Counted from the stretch's first letter, positions 15,886 to 25,992 are shown. The stretch is 50,912 bases of DNA from an uncultured Prevotella sp. (GCA_900320905.1 ONTZ01000020.1:1-50912); one strand, 5' to 3'. Notes: generated from the sequence alone by a model not told the origin. A program made the numbers and translations.

Positions 15886-17346
15886 TCATTCTTCAGAGAC
15901 GATGTCTTCACCAAATTTCTTGGCTTTCTTCAGGAATCTGTTCCAGATGCTGTTCTCGCGCTTCTCCTTGGCGATACGCTGGCGTTCTGCCTCTTCCGCT
16001 TCGAGGCGCTGGCGCTCCTCTTCTTCCTGCTGGCGACGGCGCTCCTCTTCGGCCTTCTGCTTCTCGGCCTCTGTACGTACAACACCCGCTGGGATATCGC
16101 CCACCTGACGGGCTGGCCGCTGGTCTGCAGTAGGATGGGGTATCTCTTTCTTAGGCATGCCAAAGAGATCGCCGTTGAGACTGACCTCATTGCCTGCGCA
16201 GTTGATGTCGCCCTTGGCCAACAGGCCGAGAACAGTATTCATCTTGCCATCATGAGCCTTAATGTCCTCGTTGTTGGAGTTGATGGTATTTGTCACGAAC
16301 TTGGCAATGCGGATCTTATCCACGTGGGTGTGGTTGGCAAAGGCCTGTTCGATATTCTTCATGTTCGAGCCGCCGCCAGTCAGTATAATGCCTGCCAGCA
16401 GTTTATCGTAATAGTCGGATGGTATCTGGTACCATACGTTCTCGATAATCTCCTCCAGGCGTCCTTCAACAATCTCAATGAATTTGCGGCTTTCTACCTG
16501 GCGTTCTGCATCGATGGGATACTTCAGGTTGTTGTCGATATCGTTGTTGTCGGTATAGGCCGATCCGTATTTCAGCAGCATCTTCTCCGCATCGCTCTCT
16601 TCCATCTGAAGGGTGGTGATGTCCTTGCTGATATTGTTGGTGCCAAGGGGAATGACGGCCAGGTGGCGCAGGATATTTTTGCTATAAACGGAGACAGTGG
16701 TGGTATCGGCTCCGAGGTCGACAAGGGCACAGCCAGAACGCTTCTCCGCCTCAGTGAGTACGCTATCGGCCAGAGCCAATGGAGCCAAGTACATCTCGGC
16801 CACGTTGATGCCTGCCACCTCGAAACACTTGTTGAGGTTGCGGTAGAAAGCCTTGCGCTCGAGAATGTTCAGAAAATTGCCTTCCAGACGGGTGGCCTGG
16901 ATACCCACGGGATCGATCTGGTACTGGGAGTCGACCTTGTATTCCTGAACGGCAGCATCAAGGATCTCCTGATCCTGATACTTCATGTCACGGTTGGCGT
17001 CCATTAGTTCAATGACCATATCCTGAGTGATGATAGTCTCTGCAGGCAGGTCTTTTGTTATCACATTCCTGATGCTGCGAATAGATTGTCCGCCAACACC
17101 GACATACACCTGAGTAATTTCTGTCTTTAATTGATTCTCCAGTTTCTTGATGATGTTGGTGAGGCATTGTGCGGTCTTGTCGATGTTGTAAACGACACCT
17201 TTGCGGATGAACGACGAAGATGCCTCTTTGATGACGGCCAGTACGGTGATACTCCCGTCGAGGTTCTTCTGACCCGCGATACCGGTCATCTTAGATGAGC
17301 CGAGTTCAATTGCTACGATGAATTCCTTTGCTGCCATATTATTCAC
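15886..17346 (-). CDS. ftsA: Cell division protein FtsA
   Basis: This is the actin-fold membrane tether of FtsZ. It has 486 residues from GTG 17346, which overlaps the ftsQ stop by 4 nt; ATG 17337 is an equally plausible start. The ATPase motifs are IVAIELGSSKMTGIAG (phosphate 1), ALVDLGADTTTVSVYS (phosphate 2) and GIILTGGGSNMKNIEQAF (adenosine). An SHS2/1C insertion (LENQLKTEITQVYVGVGGQS) lies between them. Residues about 410-465 form a highly charged EER/QRL-rich helix, an extension common in Bacteroidetes. The protein ends in an amphipathic helix (NSIWNRFLKKAKKFGEDI) fitting the membrane-targeting sequence. Confidence 0.95.
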   Translation of the reverse strand: MNNMAAKEFIVAIELGSSKMTGIAGQKNLDGSITVLAVIKEASSSFIRKGVVYNIDKTAQCLTNIIKKLENQLKTEITQVYVGVGGQSIRSIRNVITKDLPAETIITQDMVIELMDANRDMKYQDQEILDAAVQEYKVDSQYQIDPVGIQATRLEGNFLNILERKAFYRNLNKCFEVAGINVAEMYLAPLALADSVLTEAEKRSGCALVDLGADTTTVSVYSKNILRHLAVIPLGTNNISKDITTLQMEESDAEKMLLKYGSAYTDNNDIDNNLKYPIDAERQVESRKFIEIVEGRLEEIIENVWYQIPSDYYDKLLAGIILTGGGSNMKNIEQAFANHTHVDKIRIAKFVTNTINSNNEDIKAHDGKMNTVLGLLAKGDINCAGNEVSLNGDLFGMPKKEIPHPTADQRPARQVGDIPAGVVRTEAEKQKAEEERRRQQEEEERQRLEAEEAERQRIAKEKRENSIWNRFLKKAKKFGEDIVSEE

Positions 17347-18086
17347 TTCTTCTTACATATTATCTGATTGTCGAACTCCACACTGATATAGGAGTATTTG
17401 TTCCAGCCGGCCTGGTTCAGACCGTACAGATAGAACTTGCGCAGACGCTCCAGTTTTCTAGGAACGTCGATGGGCGATCCGAGGTAGACGATATGATTGC
17501 CGACACGGGGAACAACCTCTAATGAACCGTCGTCGAGTACATGAATCTGTACAATCTGACTCTGCCAGAATTTGTCTCTGACAATCTCGTTGACCACGGG
17601 TGTGAGTGTTTTCTGTGCATATTTCTTAGTGATATTGCCCGTAGTCACTAGCAAGTCGGAGGCAAAGCGCGTCTCTGGCAGGATATTACCATGTATATCG
17701 ACATAGTAGTTGTCGCCATTGTTGGCCATCACGTGCATGATGGGCATACGTTGTTTCAGGCTGATACAGACGTGCCCGTTCTGGGCTTTGTAGCACTCCG
17801 CCTGCTGCACAAACGGGTTCTTTCGGAGTGTCTCCTCTATGTCACGGGCATTGACATCCATCATAGGCTTGGCCAGTGGGTAGAGTTGCTGTTTCTCCAG
17901 AATCTTCTTAATCTCATTCGCATTGAGGAAGCCGTCGGGCATCTCGTCGTCGATGTCAATTTTCACCTCAGAACACACGGAGGCTCTTTCAGCGGGCTTG
18001 TTGAACGCTGTGACAGCCAGTATGAGATAAGCGGCGATGACGATATCAAATACGACGATGATGGACTTTTTCCAGTTGAATGACAT
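17343..18086 (-). CDS. ftsQ: Cell division protein FtsQ
   Basis: The protein has 247 residues: a short cytoplasmic N-terminus, one membrane helix (about 8-27), then a periplasmic POTRA-like part (FLNANEIKKILEKQQLYPLA, then IEETLRKNPFVQQAECYKAQ) and the FtsQ beta-domain with YVDIHGNILPE and LGSPIDVPRKLERLRKFYLY. It scaffolds FtsB/L and recruits FtsW/FtsI. It lies between murC (1-nt gap) and ftsA (overlap). Sequence identity in this family is low, so position and architecture carry the assignment. Confidence 0.9.
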   Translation of the reverse strand: MSFNWKKSIIVVFDIVIAAYLILAVTAFNKPAERASVCSEVKIDIDDEMPDGFLNANEIKKILEKQQLYPLAKPMMDVNARDIEETLRKNPFVQQAECYKAQNGHVCISLKQRMPIMHVMANNGDNYYVDIHGNILPETRFASDLLVTTGNITKKYAQKTLTPVVNEIVRDKFWQSQIVQIHVLDDGSLEVVPRVGNHIVYLGSPIDVPRKLERLRKFYLYGLNQAGWNKYSYISVEFDNQIICKKK

Positions 18087-18087
18087 C

Positions 18088-19464
18088 TTATTGCTTGCTA
18101 TTTAACAATCGGGTTATCTTGGGTACCATGTTGTCGAGATCGCCGGCACCAAGGACAATGAGCACTTCGAAATGGTGTGACTTGACAAAATTAAGCACCT
18201 GATCTTTGCTGATCATTTCTTTTTTCACACCCTCGCTGAGGTTGTCATAGATGAGTTGGGAGGTGACACCTTCGATAGGTTCCTCACGGGCAGGATAAAT
18301 CTCGGTGAGGATGACCTCATCGAGTTGGCTGAGAGCCTCGGCAAATTCCTTGTAGAAGTCGCGGGTACGGGTATAGAGATGTGGTTGGAAGATGGCTGTG
18401 ATATGCTTATCCTTGTACAACTCACGGATACTCTTGGCACTCTGGTAAATCTCTTTCGGGTGGTGGGCATAGTCGCTGAGGAAGACTAGACGGTCTGTCT
18501 TGATTTTAAAGTCGAAACGACGATCTACACCTCCGTAGGTTTGGAGACCGAATTTCAGTTCCTTAGCCGTACAGCCATTGAGTTGGGCCATAGCCATTGC
18601 GGCAATGCCGTTCTCAATATTGATGGGGATGGGCTGACCCAGTTCCACGTTTGGCACACATTCGATGGGGGAGATGAAGTCGAAGGTAATCTCTCCATTT
18701 TCGATACGGATGTTCTCGGCATGAAAGTCACCTTCATTGAGACTGTAATCATAGCGACGCACGCCGTCGCGAAGGTGTTCCTTCATTTCCAAGTCACGAT
18801 GGATAATCAATGCACCACCAGGCTGAATCAGTTCAGTGTAGTGGCGGAAACTCTCGAGATAGGCTTCCTTTGTGCCATAAATGTCCAAATGGTCAGGATC
18901 TGTGGAGGTGATGACTGACATCCATGGACTGAGCCAGTGGAAACTGCGGTCGAACTCATCGGCCTCGATGACGACATAGTCAGAATCGGAGAGGATATAG
19001 TTTGTTCCGTAGTTCTTGGAGATGCCTCCTAAGAAAGCGTTGCAGTTGAGGTGGCTCTGGTGCATGATATGGGCACACATGGTGGAGGTGGTGGTCTTGC
19101 CATGGGTACCTGCCACACAAAGGCCCTTATGGGTCTGGGTCAGAGAACCCAGAACCTGAGCCCGTTTCTGAATCTCAAAGCCATTCTCCCGGAAATAGCA
19201 GAGTTCTTGATGGCTCTCAGGAATGGCAGGGGTGTAGATGACGAGACATGACTCCTTATTTTTGCAGGCATGGGGAATCTCATCGATATTCTCTTCATAG
19301 TGGATGAGCATACCTTCTTTTTCCAGCCTCCGTGTAAGTTCGGAGGGGGTCTTGTCGTAGCCAGCCACGACAAGACCTTTCTTGATGAAGTAGCGAGCGA
19401 TGGCACTCATACCGATACCACCTGCTCCTACAAAATAGACTGCTTTTATTTCTTTTAAATTCAT
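18088..19464 (-). CDS. murC: UDP-N-acetylmuramate-L-alanine ligase
   Basis: MurC adds L-Ala to UDP-MurNAc using ATP. It has 458 residues from ATG 19464 (MNLKEIKAVYFVGAGGIGMS). A longer frame back to 19587 is only read-through of the murG end. The nucleotide loop is GTHGKTTTSTM, and the central domain contains DSDYVVIEADEFDRSF and DPDHLDIYGT. The C-terminal domain has YAHHPKEI and FQPHLYTRTRDF. It starts 4 nt after the murG stop. Confidence 0.96.
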   Translation of the reverse strand: MNLKEIKAVYFVGAGGIGMSAIARYFIKKGLVVAGYDKTPSELTRRLEKEGMLIHYEENIDEIPHACKNKESCLVIYTPAIPESHQELCYFRENGFEIQKRAQVLGSLTQTHKGLCVAGTHGKTTTSTMCAHIMHQSHLNCNAFLGGISKNYGTNYILSDSDYVVIEADEFDRSFHWLSPWMSVITSTDPDHLDIYGTKEAYLESFRHYTELIQPGGALIIHRDLEMKEHLRDGVRRYDYSLNEGDFHAENIRIENGEITFDFISPIECVPNVELGQPIPINIENGIAAMAMAQLNGCTAKELKFGLQTYGGVDRRFDFKIKTDRLVFLSDYAHHPKEIYQSAKSIRELYKDKHITAIFQPHLYTRTRDFYKEFAEALSQLDEVILTEIYPAREEPIEGVTSQLIYDNLSEGVKKEMISKDQVLNFVKSHHFEVLIVLGAGDLDNMVPKITRLLNSKQ

Positions 19465-19468
19465 GGGT

Positions 19469-20593
19469 CTAAAGGGCTTGATGTGTTGAATGGGCGAGGG
19501 CGATGACCTCGTGGGCGATGATGTTAGCGGAATCTGGAAGTGCGAGTGTGAGCACATTATCGCTGAGCGATTTGAGTTTCTGCCCATCTTGAACTGTTTG
19601 GATGGCTAATGGCAAGAGAGTGGCAGGCGCCTCTGCGTCCTTTACATAGAGGGCTGCGCCCTTATTGGCCAGGGCGAGGGCATTTTTCGTTTGGTGGTCT
19701 TCCGCAACATTCGGACTGGGTACGAGGATTACGGGTTTGCCGATGAGACAGAATTCGGAGATACTGCTAGCACCGGCCCGACTGATGACCAGGTCTGCGG
19801 CCTTGTAGGCGGCTCCCATGTCGGTAATGAAGTCTGTGACTTTCAGGTTGGGGATATCTTGACCCTTCAGTTGTTCATTGATACTGGCATTGTAATATTT
19901 ACCTGTCTGCCAGATAAATTGGATGTCACTCTCCTTGATGAGGTCGAGGTGCTGTATGACACTTTCGTTGATGGTTCTGGCTCCCAGACTTCCGCCCACA
20001 AGCAGAATGGTTTTCTTGGCAGGGTCGAACCCCAGACTACGTACGGCATCCTCGTGGGTAATGGCAGTCTCTAAAAGAGCCTGTCGCACGGGATTACCAG
20101 TGAGCATCAGTTTCTCAGAAGGGAAGAACCGTTCCATCCCTTCGTAGGCTACACAGATCTTAGAGGCCTTTCTGGCAAGGGTCTTGTTGGCAAGACCAGC
20201 ATAACTGTTCTGCTCTTGTAGTAAAGTTGGGATGCCTAAACTGTTGGCGGCACCTAAGGCAGCACTGCTAGCATAGCCGCCTACTCCGACGGCCACCTGT
20301 GGACGGAACTGTTTGAGAATCTTCTTGGCCATCCACTTGCTCCTGAGGTAGTCGATGGCCACACCGATATTGGCAGGCTTCCACAACGGACGGAAAAATC
20401 CGCGGATGGGCAGACCCTTGATTTCGTAGCCAGCGGCAGGAACACGTTGCATCTCCATGCGTCCCAAGGCCCCTACGAACAGGATTTTGGCATCAGGGTA
20501 CAAGGCTTTGATAGCGTTGGCGATGCTGATGGCGGGGAAGATATGTCCTCCGGTTCCACCTCCGCTGATGATAACTCTCAACTCTTTCTCCAT
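19469..20593 (-). CDS. murG: UDP-N-acetylglucosamine transferase MurG (lipid II synthase)
   Basis: MurG transfers GlcNAc to lipid I at the inner face of the membrane. It has 374 residues of GT-B fold (GT28). The G-loop is ISGGGTGGHIFPAISIA and the second glycine-rich loop is LLVGGSLGARTINESV. The donor site includes SRAGASSISEFCLIGKPVIL and PSPNVAEDHQTKNA. A perfect -7 box (20614-20622) in the 33-nt spacer after ftsW suggests an additional internal promoter. Confidence 0.96.
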   Translation of the reverse strand: MEKELRVIISGGGTGGHIFPAISIANAIKALYPDAKILFVGALGRMEMQRVPAAGYEIKGLPIRGFFRPLWKPANIGVAIDYLRSKWMAKKILKQFRPQVAVGVGGYASSAALGAANSLGIPTLLQEQNSYAGLANKTLARKASKICVAYEGMERFFPSEKLMLTGNPVRQALLETAITHEDAVRSLGFDPAKKTILLVGGSLGARTINESVIQHLDLIKESDIQFIWQTGKYYNASINEQLKGQDIPNLKVTDFITDMGAAYKAADLVISRAGASSISEFCLIGKPVILVPSPNVAEDHQTKNALALANKGAALYVKDAEAPATLLPLAIQTVQDGQKLKSLSDNVLTLALPDSANIIAHEVIALAHSTHQAL

Positions 20594-20613
20594 ACCTATT
20601 TATATATTGGTGT

Positions 20614-20622
20614 GCAAAGTTA
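20614..20622 (-). promoter_or_regulatory. putative internal promoter before murG
   Basis: TAACTTTGC on the minus strand, preceded by AT-rich sequence, lies 20 nt before the murG ATG in the ftsW-murG spacer. Confidence 0.45.
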
Positions 20623-20626
20623 CAAA

Positions 20627-21880
20627 TTATATTTCGTTTATCGGCATATTCTGCCCTCTTTTTTTTGCAGAACGACTAACACTTAACATCGCTCCAATAT
20701 AGGCACAGTTGATGATGGTCGATGTGCCGCCACGGGAGATGAGTGGCAAGGGCTGACCTGTGACAGGAGCAATACCCACTGCCACCATCATATTGAAGGT
20801 GGCTTGGATAACCAACATCAGGGCCAGGCCCATGACCAGAAATGCAGGGAAGTTATTCTCGCAGCGACTGGCAATACGTGCTGCTCGATAGAGTAGGACA
20901 ATGTAGAGGAAGGCCACGAAGGCTGCCCCCAAGATGCCCAATTCCTCAATGATGATGACATAGATGAAGTCGCTGAAAGCCTGAGGAAGGAAGTCACGCT
21001 CTACCGACTTGCCTGGACCCTTTCCGATAATGTTACTGCCGACAATGGCGATGTTCGCATGAGCCACCTGAGCATCCTTGTCAAGGTCGTAATCCTCTGG
21101 CGCTACGTTTTTTTTGTTTAGGTGCTTGTCGATACGTCCTTTCCAAGTACTGAAACGATGCAGGAAAGTGGTTTTTTTCTTTGTGTCTGTCTTGACTTCA
21201 TTGTTGACGATTGTCTCTGTCTGGGTCTCTCCACCCTCGCTATTCTCGAAACTGCCTAACAGATAGATGGAGCCGATGAACAGAATCAGGAGGATGATGC
21301 CCGCACCAACGAATTTGCCTAACTGTGTCAGGGGTACCCGTCCGATGAACATCATTAGGAAGATGACAGTCAGGATGAGGGCTGCTGTAGAAAGATTTTC
21401 TAATCCGATGAGCAGACAGAAGGGAAGAACGATGAAGAGTATATATTTGAAGGCCCGTTTGTCGGCTCCGTCATCACGTTGCATGGCACTGAGAATCTGG
21501 GCTGTCACCAGCACCATCGTGCCTTTGGCAATCTCGGAAGGTTGGAATTTCAGGCCTAACAAACTGATCCAACGTCCGGCATCATTGGTTTTCTCTCCAA
21601 AGAACAATACCCAGAGCAACATGATGACGGAGATGAGCAACAGACCTGGTGTTGCTAGTTTGAAAAAGCGACAAGGAACGTTCAGGATGAGAATGGCCAC
21701 ACCGACGCCTACTAAGATCTTCCAGGTATGCCCGATGATGGGACCCAGATAGTCCTGACTCTTGTATGTCAGCGTGCTAGAGGCAGAGAACACCTCCACG
21801 ATGCTGATCAGGCACAAGAACAGGAGTACCATCCAGATGACCCTGTCTCCCTTAAACAGATTTCCTAATTTTTTATTCAT
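20627..21880 (-). CDS. ftsW: Septal peptidoglycan polymerase FtsW (SEDS family)
   Basis: The protein has 417 residues and about ten membrane helices. SEDS motifs are GRWISLLGLKFQPSEIAKGT, LENLSTAALILTVIF, and late FSDFIYVIIIEELGILGA and ISRGGTSTIINC. An unusually long hydrophilic loop (about residues 215-285, with EGGETQTETIVNNEVKTDTK) lies in the extracellular region before HANIAIVGSNIIGKGPGKS. It polymerises glycan from lipid II together with FtsI encoded upstream. The gene ends in AKKRGQNMPINEI. Four CCTAGG-type 10-bp repeats lie between murD and this start codon. Confidence 0.95.
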   Translation of the reverse strand: MNKKLGNLFKGDRVIWMVLLFLCLISIVEVFSASSTLTYKSQDYLGPIIGHTWKILVGVGVAILILNVPCRFFKLATPGLLLISVIMLLWVLFFGEKTNDAGRWISLLGLKFQPSEIAKGTMVLVTAQILSAMQRDDGADKRAFKYILFIVLPFCLLIGLENLSTAALILTVIFLMMFIGRVPLTQLGKFVGAGIILLILFIGSIYLLGSFENSEGGETQTETIVNNEVKTDTKKKTTFLHRFSTWKGRIDKHLNKKNVAPEDYDLDKDAQVAHANIAIVGSNIIGKGPGKSVERDFLPQAFSDFIYVIIIEELGILGAAFVAFLYIVLLYRAARIASRCENNFPAFLVMGLALMLVIQATFNMMVAVGIAPVTGQPLPLISRGGTSTIINCAYIGAMLSVSRSAKKRGQNMPINEI

Positions 21881-21891
21881 ACTTTTCTTTT

Positions 21892-21930
21892 TCTAGGCTT
21901 CCTAGGCTATCCTAGGTTGTCCTAGAGATT
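21892..21930. repeat. CCTAGG tandem repeat, 10-bp period, murD-ftsW junction
   Basis: Four units on the plus strand (TCTAGGCTT, CCTAGGCTAT, CCTAGGTTGT, CCTAGAGATT) lie between the ftsW start and the murD end. The murD stop codon is inside the last unit. A second array of the same kind lies at 28581-28616. Confidence 0.75.
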
Positions 21931-23253
21931 TCTTACTAATTCTTTGAATTGCTCTCCACGATCCTCCATATTCTTGAAGAGGTCGAACGAAGCGCAGCAG
22001 GGACTCAACAGCACGGTCTCGCCTGGTTGGGCCATTTCGTAGCAGGCGGCCACACAGTCCTTCATGGAATGCGTGTCGCAGACGGGTATGCCCAGGCTGT
22101 CAAAGTTGTCGTGCAGTTTTTGATTGTCGGCTCCAAGATAGACGATACCTGAGCATTTCTCCTTCACAAGGGGCTTGATGGGTTCGTAGTCATTGCCTTT
22201 GTCCTTACCGCCGATGATGAGGATGACCTTGGTCCTCATGGCTTCCAAGGCATACCAGCAGGCATCGACATTCGTGGCCTTGGAGTCGTTGATATATTGT
22301 ACGCCGCGTACGGTGCAGACTTTTTCCAGACGGTGCTCTACCCCGGGGAAGTCGCTCAGGGACTTGCGGATCTCCTCTTTTTTGATACCGGCAATGTCTG
22401 CTGCGATACCAGCGGCCAGAGAGTTGTAGATATTATGCTTGCCCGTGAGACTGAGACTCTCCTGTTCCATGTTGAATGGCTCGGGTTTCTCTATCTTGTA
22501 CTGGCCCTCCTCGATGTAGCCTATGACACCTTTCTCTTTTAGTTCGGCAAAAGGATACTGAATGGCATGGATATCGTACCTTTCTAGTTCCTTCTTGATG
22601 ATGGGGTCATCAGCCCAGTAGATGAAGGCATCGTCACCCGTCTGGTTCTGAATGATACGCATCTTTGCGTCCACATAGTTCTGCATCTTGAAGTCATAGC
22701 GATCCAAATGATCAGGCGTGATGTTCAAGAGAATGGCGATGTTGGCACGGAAGTCATACATATTGTCGAGTTGGAACGAACTGAGTTCGATGATATAGTA
22801 TTCGTGCGGGTCCTCAGCCACCTGCAGAGCCAGTGAGTTTCCGATATTACCAGCCAGTCCGGCATCATAGCCAGCATCTTTGAAGATATGGTAGATGAGC
22901 GACGTGGTTGTGGTCTTGCCGTTAGATCCGGTAATGCAAATCATCTTGGAGTGGGTGTAGCGGCCTGCAAACTCAATCTCACTAATGATGTGGATGCCTT
23001 TTTCCATCACCTTTTTAATCATTGGGGCTGTGTCGGGGATACCGGGACTCTTGATGATCTCATCGGCATTGAGTATTTTTTCTTCTGTATGCTGACCTTC
23101 CTCCCATTCGATATTGCGGTCGTCGAGCATTTTCTTATACTTATCGGCAATTCTTGACATGTCTGACACAAACACGTCGAAGCCTTCTTTTTTGGCCAGT
23201 ACGGCAGCACCTGCGCCACTCTCGCCTGCGCCTAATATAACGATTCTTTTCAT
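21922..23253 (-). CDS. murD: UDP-N-acetylmuramoylalanine-D-glutamate ligase
   Basis: MurD adds D-Glu to UDP-MurNAc-L-Ala. It has 443 residues: an N-terminal Rossmann part (IVILGAGESGAGAAVLAKKE), the ATP loop ITGSNGKTTTTSLIYH, the central ELSSFQLDNMYDF and NITPDHLDRYDF, and the C-terminal INDSKATNVDACWYALE and LLSPCCASFDLFKNMEDRG, which is typical of MurD. It starts 1 nt after the mraY stop. Confidence 0.97.
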   Translation of the reverse strand: MKRIVILGAGESGAGAAVLAKKEGFDVFVSDMSRIADKYKKMLDDRNIEWEEGQHTEEKILNADEIIKSPGIPDTAPMIKKVMEKGIHIISEIEFAGRYTHSKMICITGSNGKTTTTSLIYHIFKDAGYDAGLAGNIGNSLALQVAEDPHEYYIIELSSFQLDNMYDFRANIAILLNITPDHLDRYDFKMQNYVDAKMRIIQNQTGDDAFIYWADDPIIKKELERYDIHAIQYPFAELKEKGVIGYIEEGQYKIEKPEPFNMEQESLSLTGKHNIYNSLAAGIAADIAGIKKEEIRKSLSDFPGVEHRLEKVCTVRGVQYINDSKATNVDACWYALEAMRTKVILIIGGKDKGNDYEPIKPLVKEKCSGIVYLGADNQKLHDNFDSLGIPVCDTHSMKDCVAACYEMAQPGETVLLSPCCASFDLFKNMEDRGEQFKELVRNL

Positions 23254-23254
23254 T

Positions 23255-24526
23255 TTATCTCATTTTTAATGTTATAATAGTCAATGCTGCCAGTATAATG
23301 GTCGTGATCCAAAAGCGGATAGTTATCTTTGACTCATGGAACGGCCGATGTGGCCAGCCTTTTAGGATATAGGTGCTGGTGGCATCCAACTGCTTGTCAA
23401 GTTTGCGGAAATTATCATGGATGGGTGTGGCCCGGAACACACGGACACGCTTACCCTTGCGTTTCTGAATCTTGAACCACTGCGTCTGTATGATGACACT
23501 GAGACTCTCGACGAAGAAGATGCCGCAGAGGATGGGTAGTAGTAGTTCTTTGTGGATGATGACAGCACAGACGCCGATGATACCACCGATGGTCAGAGAG
23601 CCAGTATCGCCCATAAAGACCTGAGCCGGGTAGGCGTTATACCACAAGAAACCGATCATGGCTCCTATAAAGGCACAGAGGAAGATGACCAGTTCCTCTG
23701 AATGTGGAATGTACATAATATCGAAGTACGATGCATAGCCGATGTGTGATGAGACGTAGGCTAAGATTCCCAACGCTACACCGATAATAGCGGAATTGCC
23801 TGCACACATGCCATCCATGCCATCGTTGAGATTGGCGCCGTTACTGACAGCTGTTACTACCAGAATGGTCATCAGGACAAAGATCGCCCAACCTGCAGCC
23901 ACCTTATATTTGCCCAAGAACCCCAACACCGCAGAGTAGTTCAGGTTATGGTTCTTGACAAAAGGAATAGTGGTCTGTAACGATTTAACAGCCTCCTGCT
24001 GGTGCTTGACTACAATCTCCTGGTTTTGTTGCTTGACGTTGACATTCTCTCGCACCACCACATCTGGACTGAGCCAGAGGGTCAGGCCTACGATGAATCC
24101 GATGCTGATCTGGCCAACAATCTTATATTTGCCTTTCAGTCCTTCCTTGTCGCGCTTGAATATCTTGATGTAGTCGTCAAGGAATCCCAGGAATCCTAGC
24201 CAGAGAGTGGTAGCAACCATCAAAATGAGGTAGATATTACGGATACGTCCGAACAAGAGTACAGGTACGAGAATACTGACGATAATGATGATACCTCCCA
24301 TTGTGGGAACGCCTTTTTTCTCAACACCGAAGGGATCGATTTCTGGGTCACGCTCCGTCTCGAAGATCTTCCGTCGTTTCATCCACTTGATGAACTTCTC
24401 ACCAAACCAGGCAGAGATAAGCAAAGAGAAAATCAGTGTCAACAGTGAGCGGAACGAGATATAGGCCCACATGTGAGATCCTGGGATATTGTATTGCTCT
24501 AAGAATCTGAAGAAATAGTACAACAT
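23255..24526 (-). CDS. mraY: Phospho-N-acetylmuramoyl-pentapeptide transferase
   Basis: MraY forms lipid I from UDP-MurNAc-pentapeptide and undecaprenyl phosphate. It has 423 residues and ten membrane helices. Catalytic motifs are KKGVPTMGGIIII, LGFLDDYIKIFKRDKEGL and NGANLNDGMDGMCAGNSAI, with the late ATPIHDNFRK HHH-like motif. An extra hydrophilic loop (about 160-205, VVRENVNVKQQNQEIVVKHQ) is longer than in Proteobacteria and is normal for Bacteroidetes. It lies 11 nt from murE. Confidence 0.96.
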   Translation of the reverse strand: MLYYFFRFLEQYNIPGSHMWAYISFRSLLTLIFSLLISAWFGEKFIKWMKRRKIFETERDPEIDPFGVEKKGVPTMGGIIIIVSILVPVLLFGRIRNIYLILMVATTLWLGFLGFLDDYIKIFKRDKEGLKGKYKIVGQISIGFIVGLTLWLSPDVVVRENVNVKQQNQEIVVKHQQEAVKSLQTTIPFVKNHNLNYSAVLGFLGKYKVAAGWAIFVLMTILVVTAVSNGANLNDGMDGMCAGNSAIIGVALGILAYVSSHIGYASYFDIMYIPHSEELVIFLCAFIGAMIGFLWYNAYPAQVFMGDTGSLTIGGIIGVCAVIIHKELLLPILCGIFFVESLSVIIQTQWFKIQKRKGKRVRVFRATPIHDNFRKLDKQLDATSTYILKGWPHRPFHESKITIRFWITTIILAALTIITLKMR

Positions 24527-24537
24527 GGCTTTTATTA

Positions 24538-25992
24538 TTAATTTAATTCCAAAATTTCTCTTACCACCTCTTTGTCATCGAAATGGTGTTTTACACCCTT
24601 GATTTCCTGATAGTCCTCATGACCTTTGCCGGCAATGAGAATCACGTCACCCTTTTCTGCCATCATACAGGCTGTGCGGATGGCCTCCCTGCGGTCGACG
24701 ATGGAAACCACTTTCTTCATCTGCTTGGCATCCAGGCCAGCCAACATGTCGTTGATGATGTCCTGCGGTTCCTCGAAGCGGGGATTGTCGGAGGTGATGA
24801 TAACTCTATCACTTTGTTTTACAGCCTCCTGTGCCATCAAAGGACGCTTGCCTTTGTCGCGGTTGCCACCGGCACCACAGACCGTGATAACCTTTCCCTT
24901 TCCGTCGAGTACCTCGTGGATGGCCTTTAGAACATTCTCCAAGGCATCGGGGGTGTGGGCATAATCAACCACTGCCGTATAACCCTCTGGGGAACGGATG
25001 GGCTCCAGTCGGCCATTGACACTCTTGAGGGTACTGAGTATCACGAGTATGTCCTCTGGTTTCTTGCCCAGCATGACGGCCGCCCCATAGACTGCCAACA
25101 GGTTACTGACATTGAACTTGCCTATGAATTGAACGCCTACCTCATGGCCATCAATCTCCAAGTACATACCTTCAAAATGACACTCAATGATCTTCGCCTT
25201 GTAATCGGCCATGCTGCGGATGGAATAGGTCTTCACTTGTGCCTTCGTGTTCTGCACCATGAACAGACCGTTCTTGTCGTCTGCATTGACAATGGCAAAG
25301 GCATCTTTTTCTAGTCCGTCGAAGAAAGCCTTCTTGGCATCACGGTAGTTCTCGAAAGTCTTGTGATAGTCGAGGTGGTCGCGAGTAAGATTGGTAAAGA
25401 GTCCTCCTTTGAATTTCAGACCACCGATACGCTTTTGGGCGATGGCATGACTGGAACATTCCATAAAAGCATATTCGCAGCCAGCCTCTACCATCTGAGC
25501 CAGTAATTGGTTCAGTTCAATGGGATCGGGCGTGGTGTGACTGGTGGGGATGGCTTTGCCCTCGATATAGTTGCAGACGGTGGAGAGAAGGCCACACTTG
25601 TGCCCAAACTGGCGGAACATATTATATAATAAGGTGGCGATGGTGGTTTTGCCGTTGGTGCCGGTGACACCGACCAGTGTCAGTTTTCTGGACGGGTCAC
25701 CATAAAACTGTGTAGCCACCTTACCGACCGCATCCTCCGTTGAGGACACCTGAATGTAAGTGATTCCTGCTGTATATGTTTCTGGTATCTTTTCACAGAG
25801 GATGGCCTTCGCTCCCAACTCGATGGCTTTCGGAATGAACTGATGACCATCGGTCTGTGTGCCAGCGATGGCAACGAAGAGATGTCCTGCCTTAATACGG
25901 CGTGAGTCGATGTTCACACCAGTGATATCGGCTCCTGTGTCGCCAATCATGTTGAGGATTTCCACGTTTTTAAGTAACTCTTTCAGTTTCAT
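24538..25992 (-). CDS. murE: UDP-MurNAc-tripeptide synthetase (meso-DAP-adding)
   Basis: The protein has 484 residues: an N-terminal uracil-binding domain ([20 protein letters not shown]), ATP loop [16 protein letters not shown], and the carbamylated-lysine region [20 protein letters not shown]. The C-terminal motif [17 protein letters not shown] contains DNPR, the meso-diaminopimelate recognition motif, so DAP rather than lysine is the third stem residue. It is followed by [12 protein letters not shown]. No murF follows, as is normal for Bacteroidetes, where murF is elsewhere. Confidence 0.96.
   Translation of the reverse strand: MKLKELLKNVEILNMIGDTGADITGVNIDSRRIKAGHLFVAIAGTQTDGHQFIPKAIELGAKAILCEKIPETYTAGITYIQVSSTEDAVGKVATQFYGDPSRKLTLVGVTGTNGKTTIATLLYNMFRQFGHKCGLLSTVCNYIEGKAIPTSHTTPDPIELNQLLAQMVEAGCEYAFMECSSHAIAQKRIGGLKFKGGLFTNLTRDHLDYHKTFENYRDAKKAFFDGLEKDAFAIVNADDKNGLFMVQNTKAQVKTYSIRSMADYKAKIIECHFEGMYLEIDGHEVGVQFIGKFNVSNLLAVYGAAVMLGKKPEDILVILSTLKSVNGRLEPIRSPEGYTAVVDYAHTPDALENVLKAIHEVLDGKGKVITVCGAGGNRDKGKRPLMAQEAVKQSDRVIITSDNPRFEEPQDIINDMLAGLDAKQMKKVVSIVDRREAIRTACMMAEKGDVILIAGKGHEDYQEIKGVKHHFDDKEVVREILELN

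Noticed and set aside
16135-17007. Long open frame (290 codons) on the plus strand
   Set aside because: It lies wholly antisense to ftsA, has no promoter or family resemblance, and reflects codon bias of the real gene.
19465-19587. N-terminal extension of murC
   Set aside because: It overlaps the murG end in another frame and precedes the conserved MNLKEIKAVYFVGAGG start.
21892-21930. CCTAGG array considered as a CRISPR or transposon end
   Set aside because: Units are 10 bp without unique spacers, and there is no associated nuclease or integrase.
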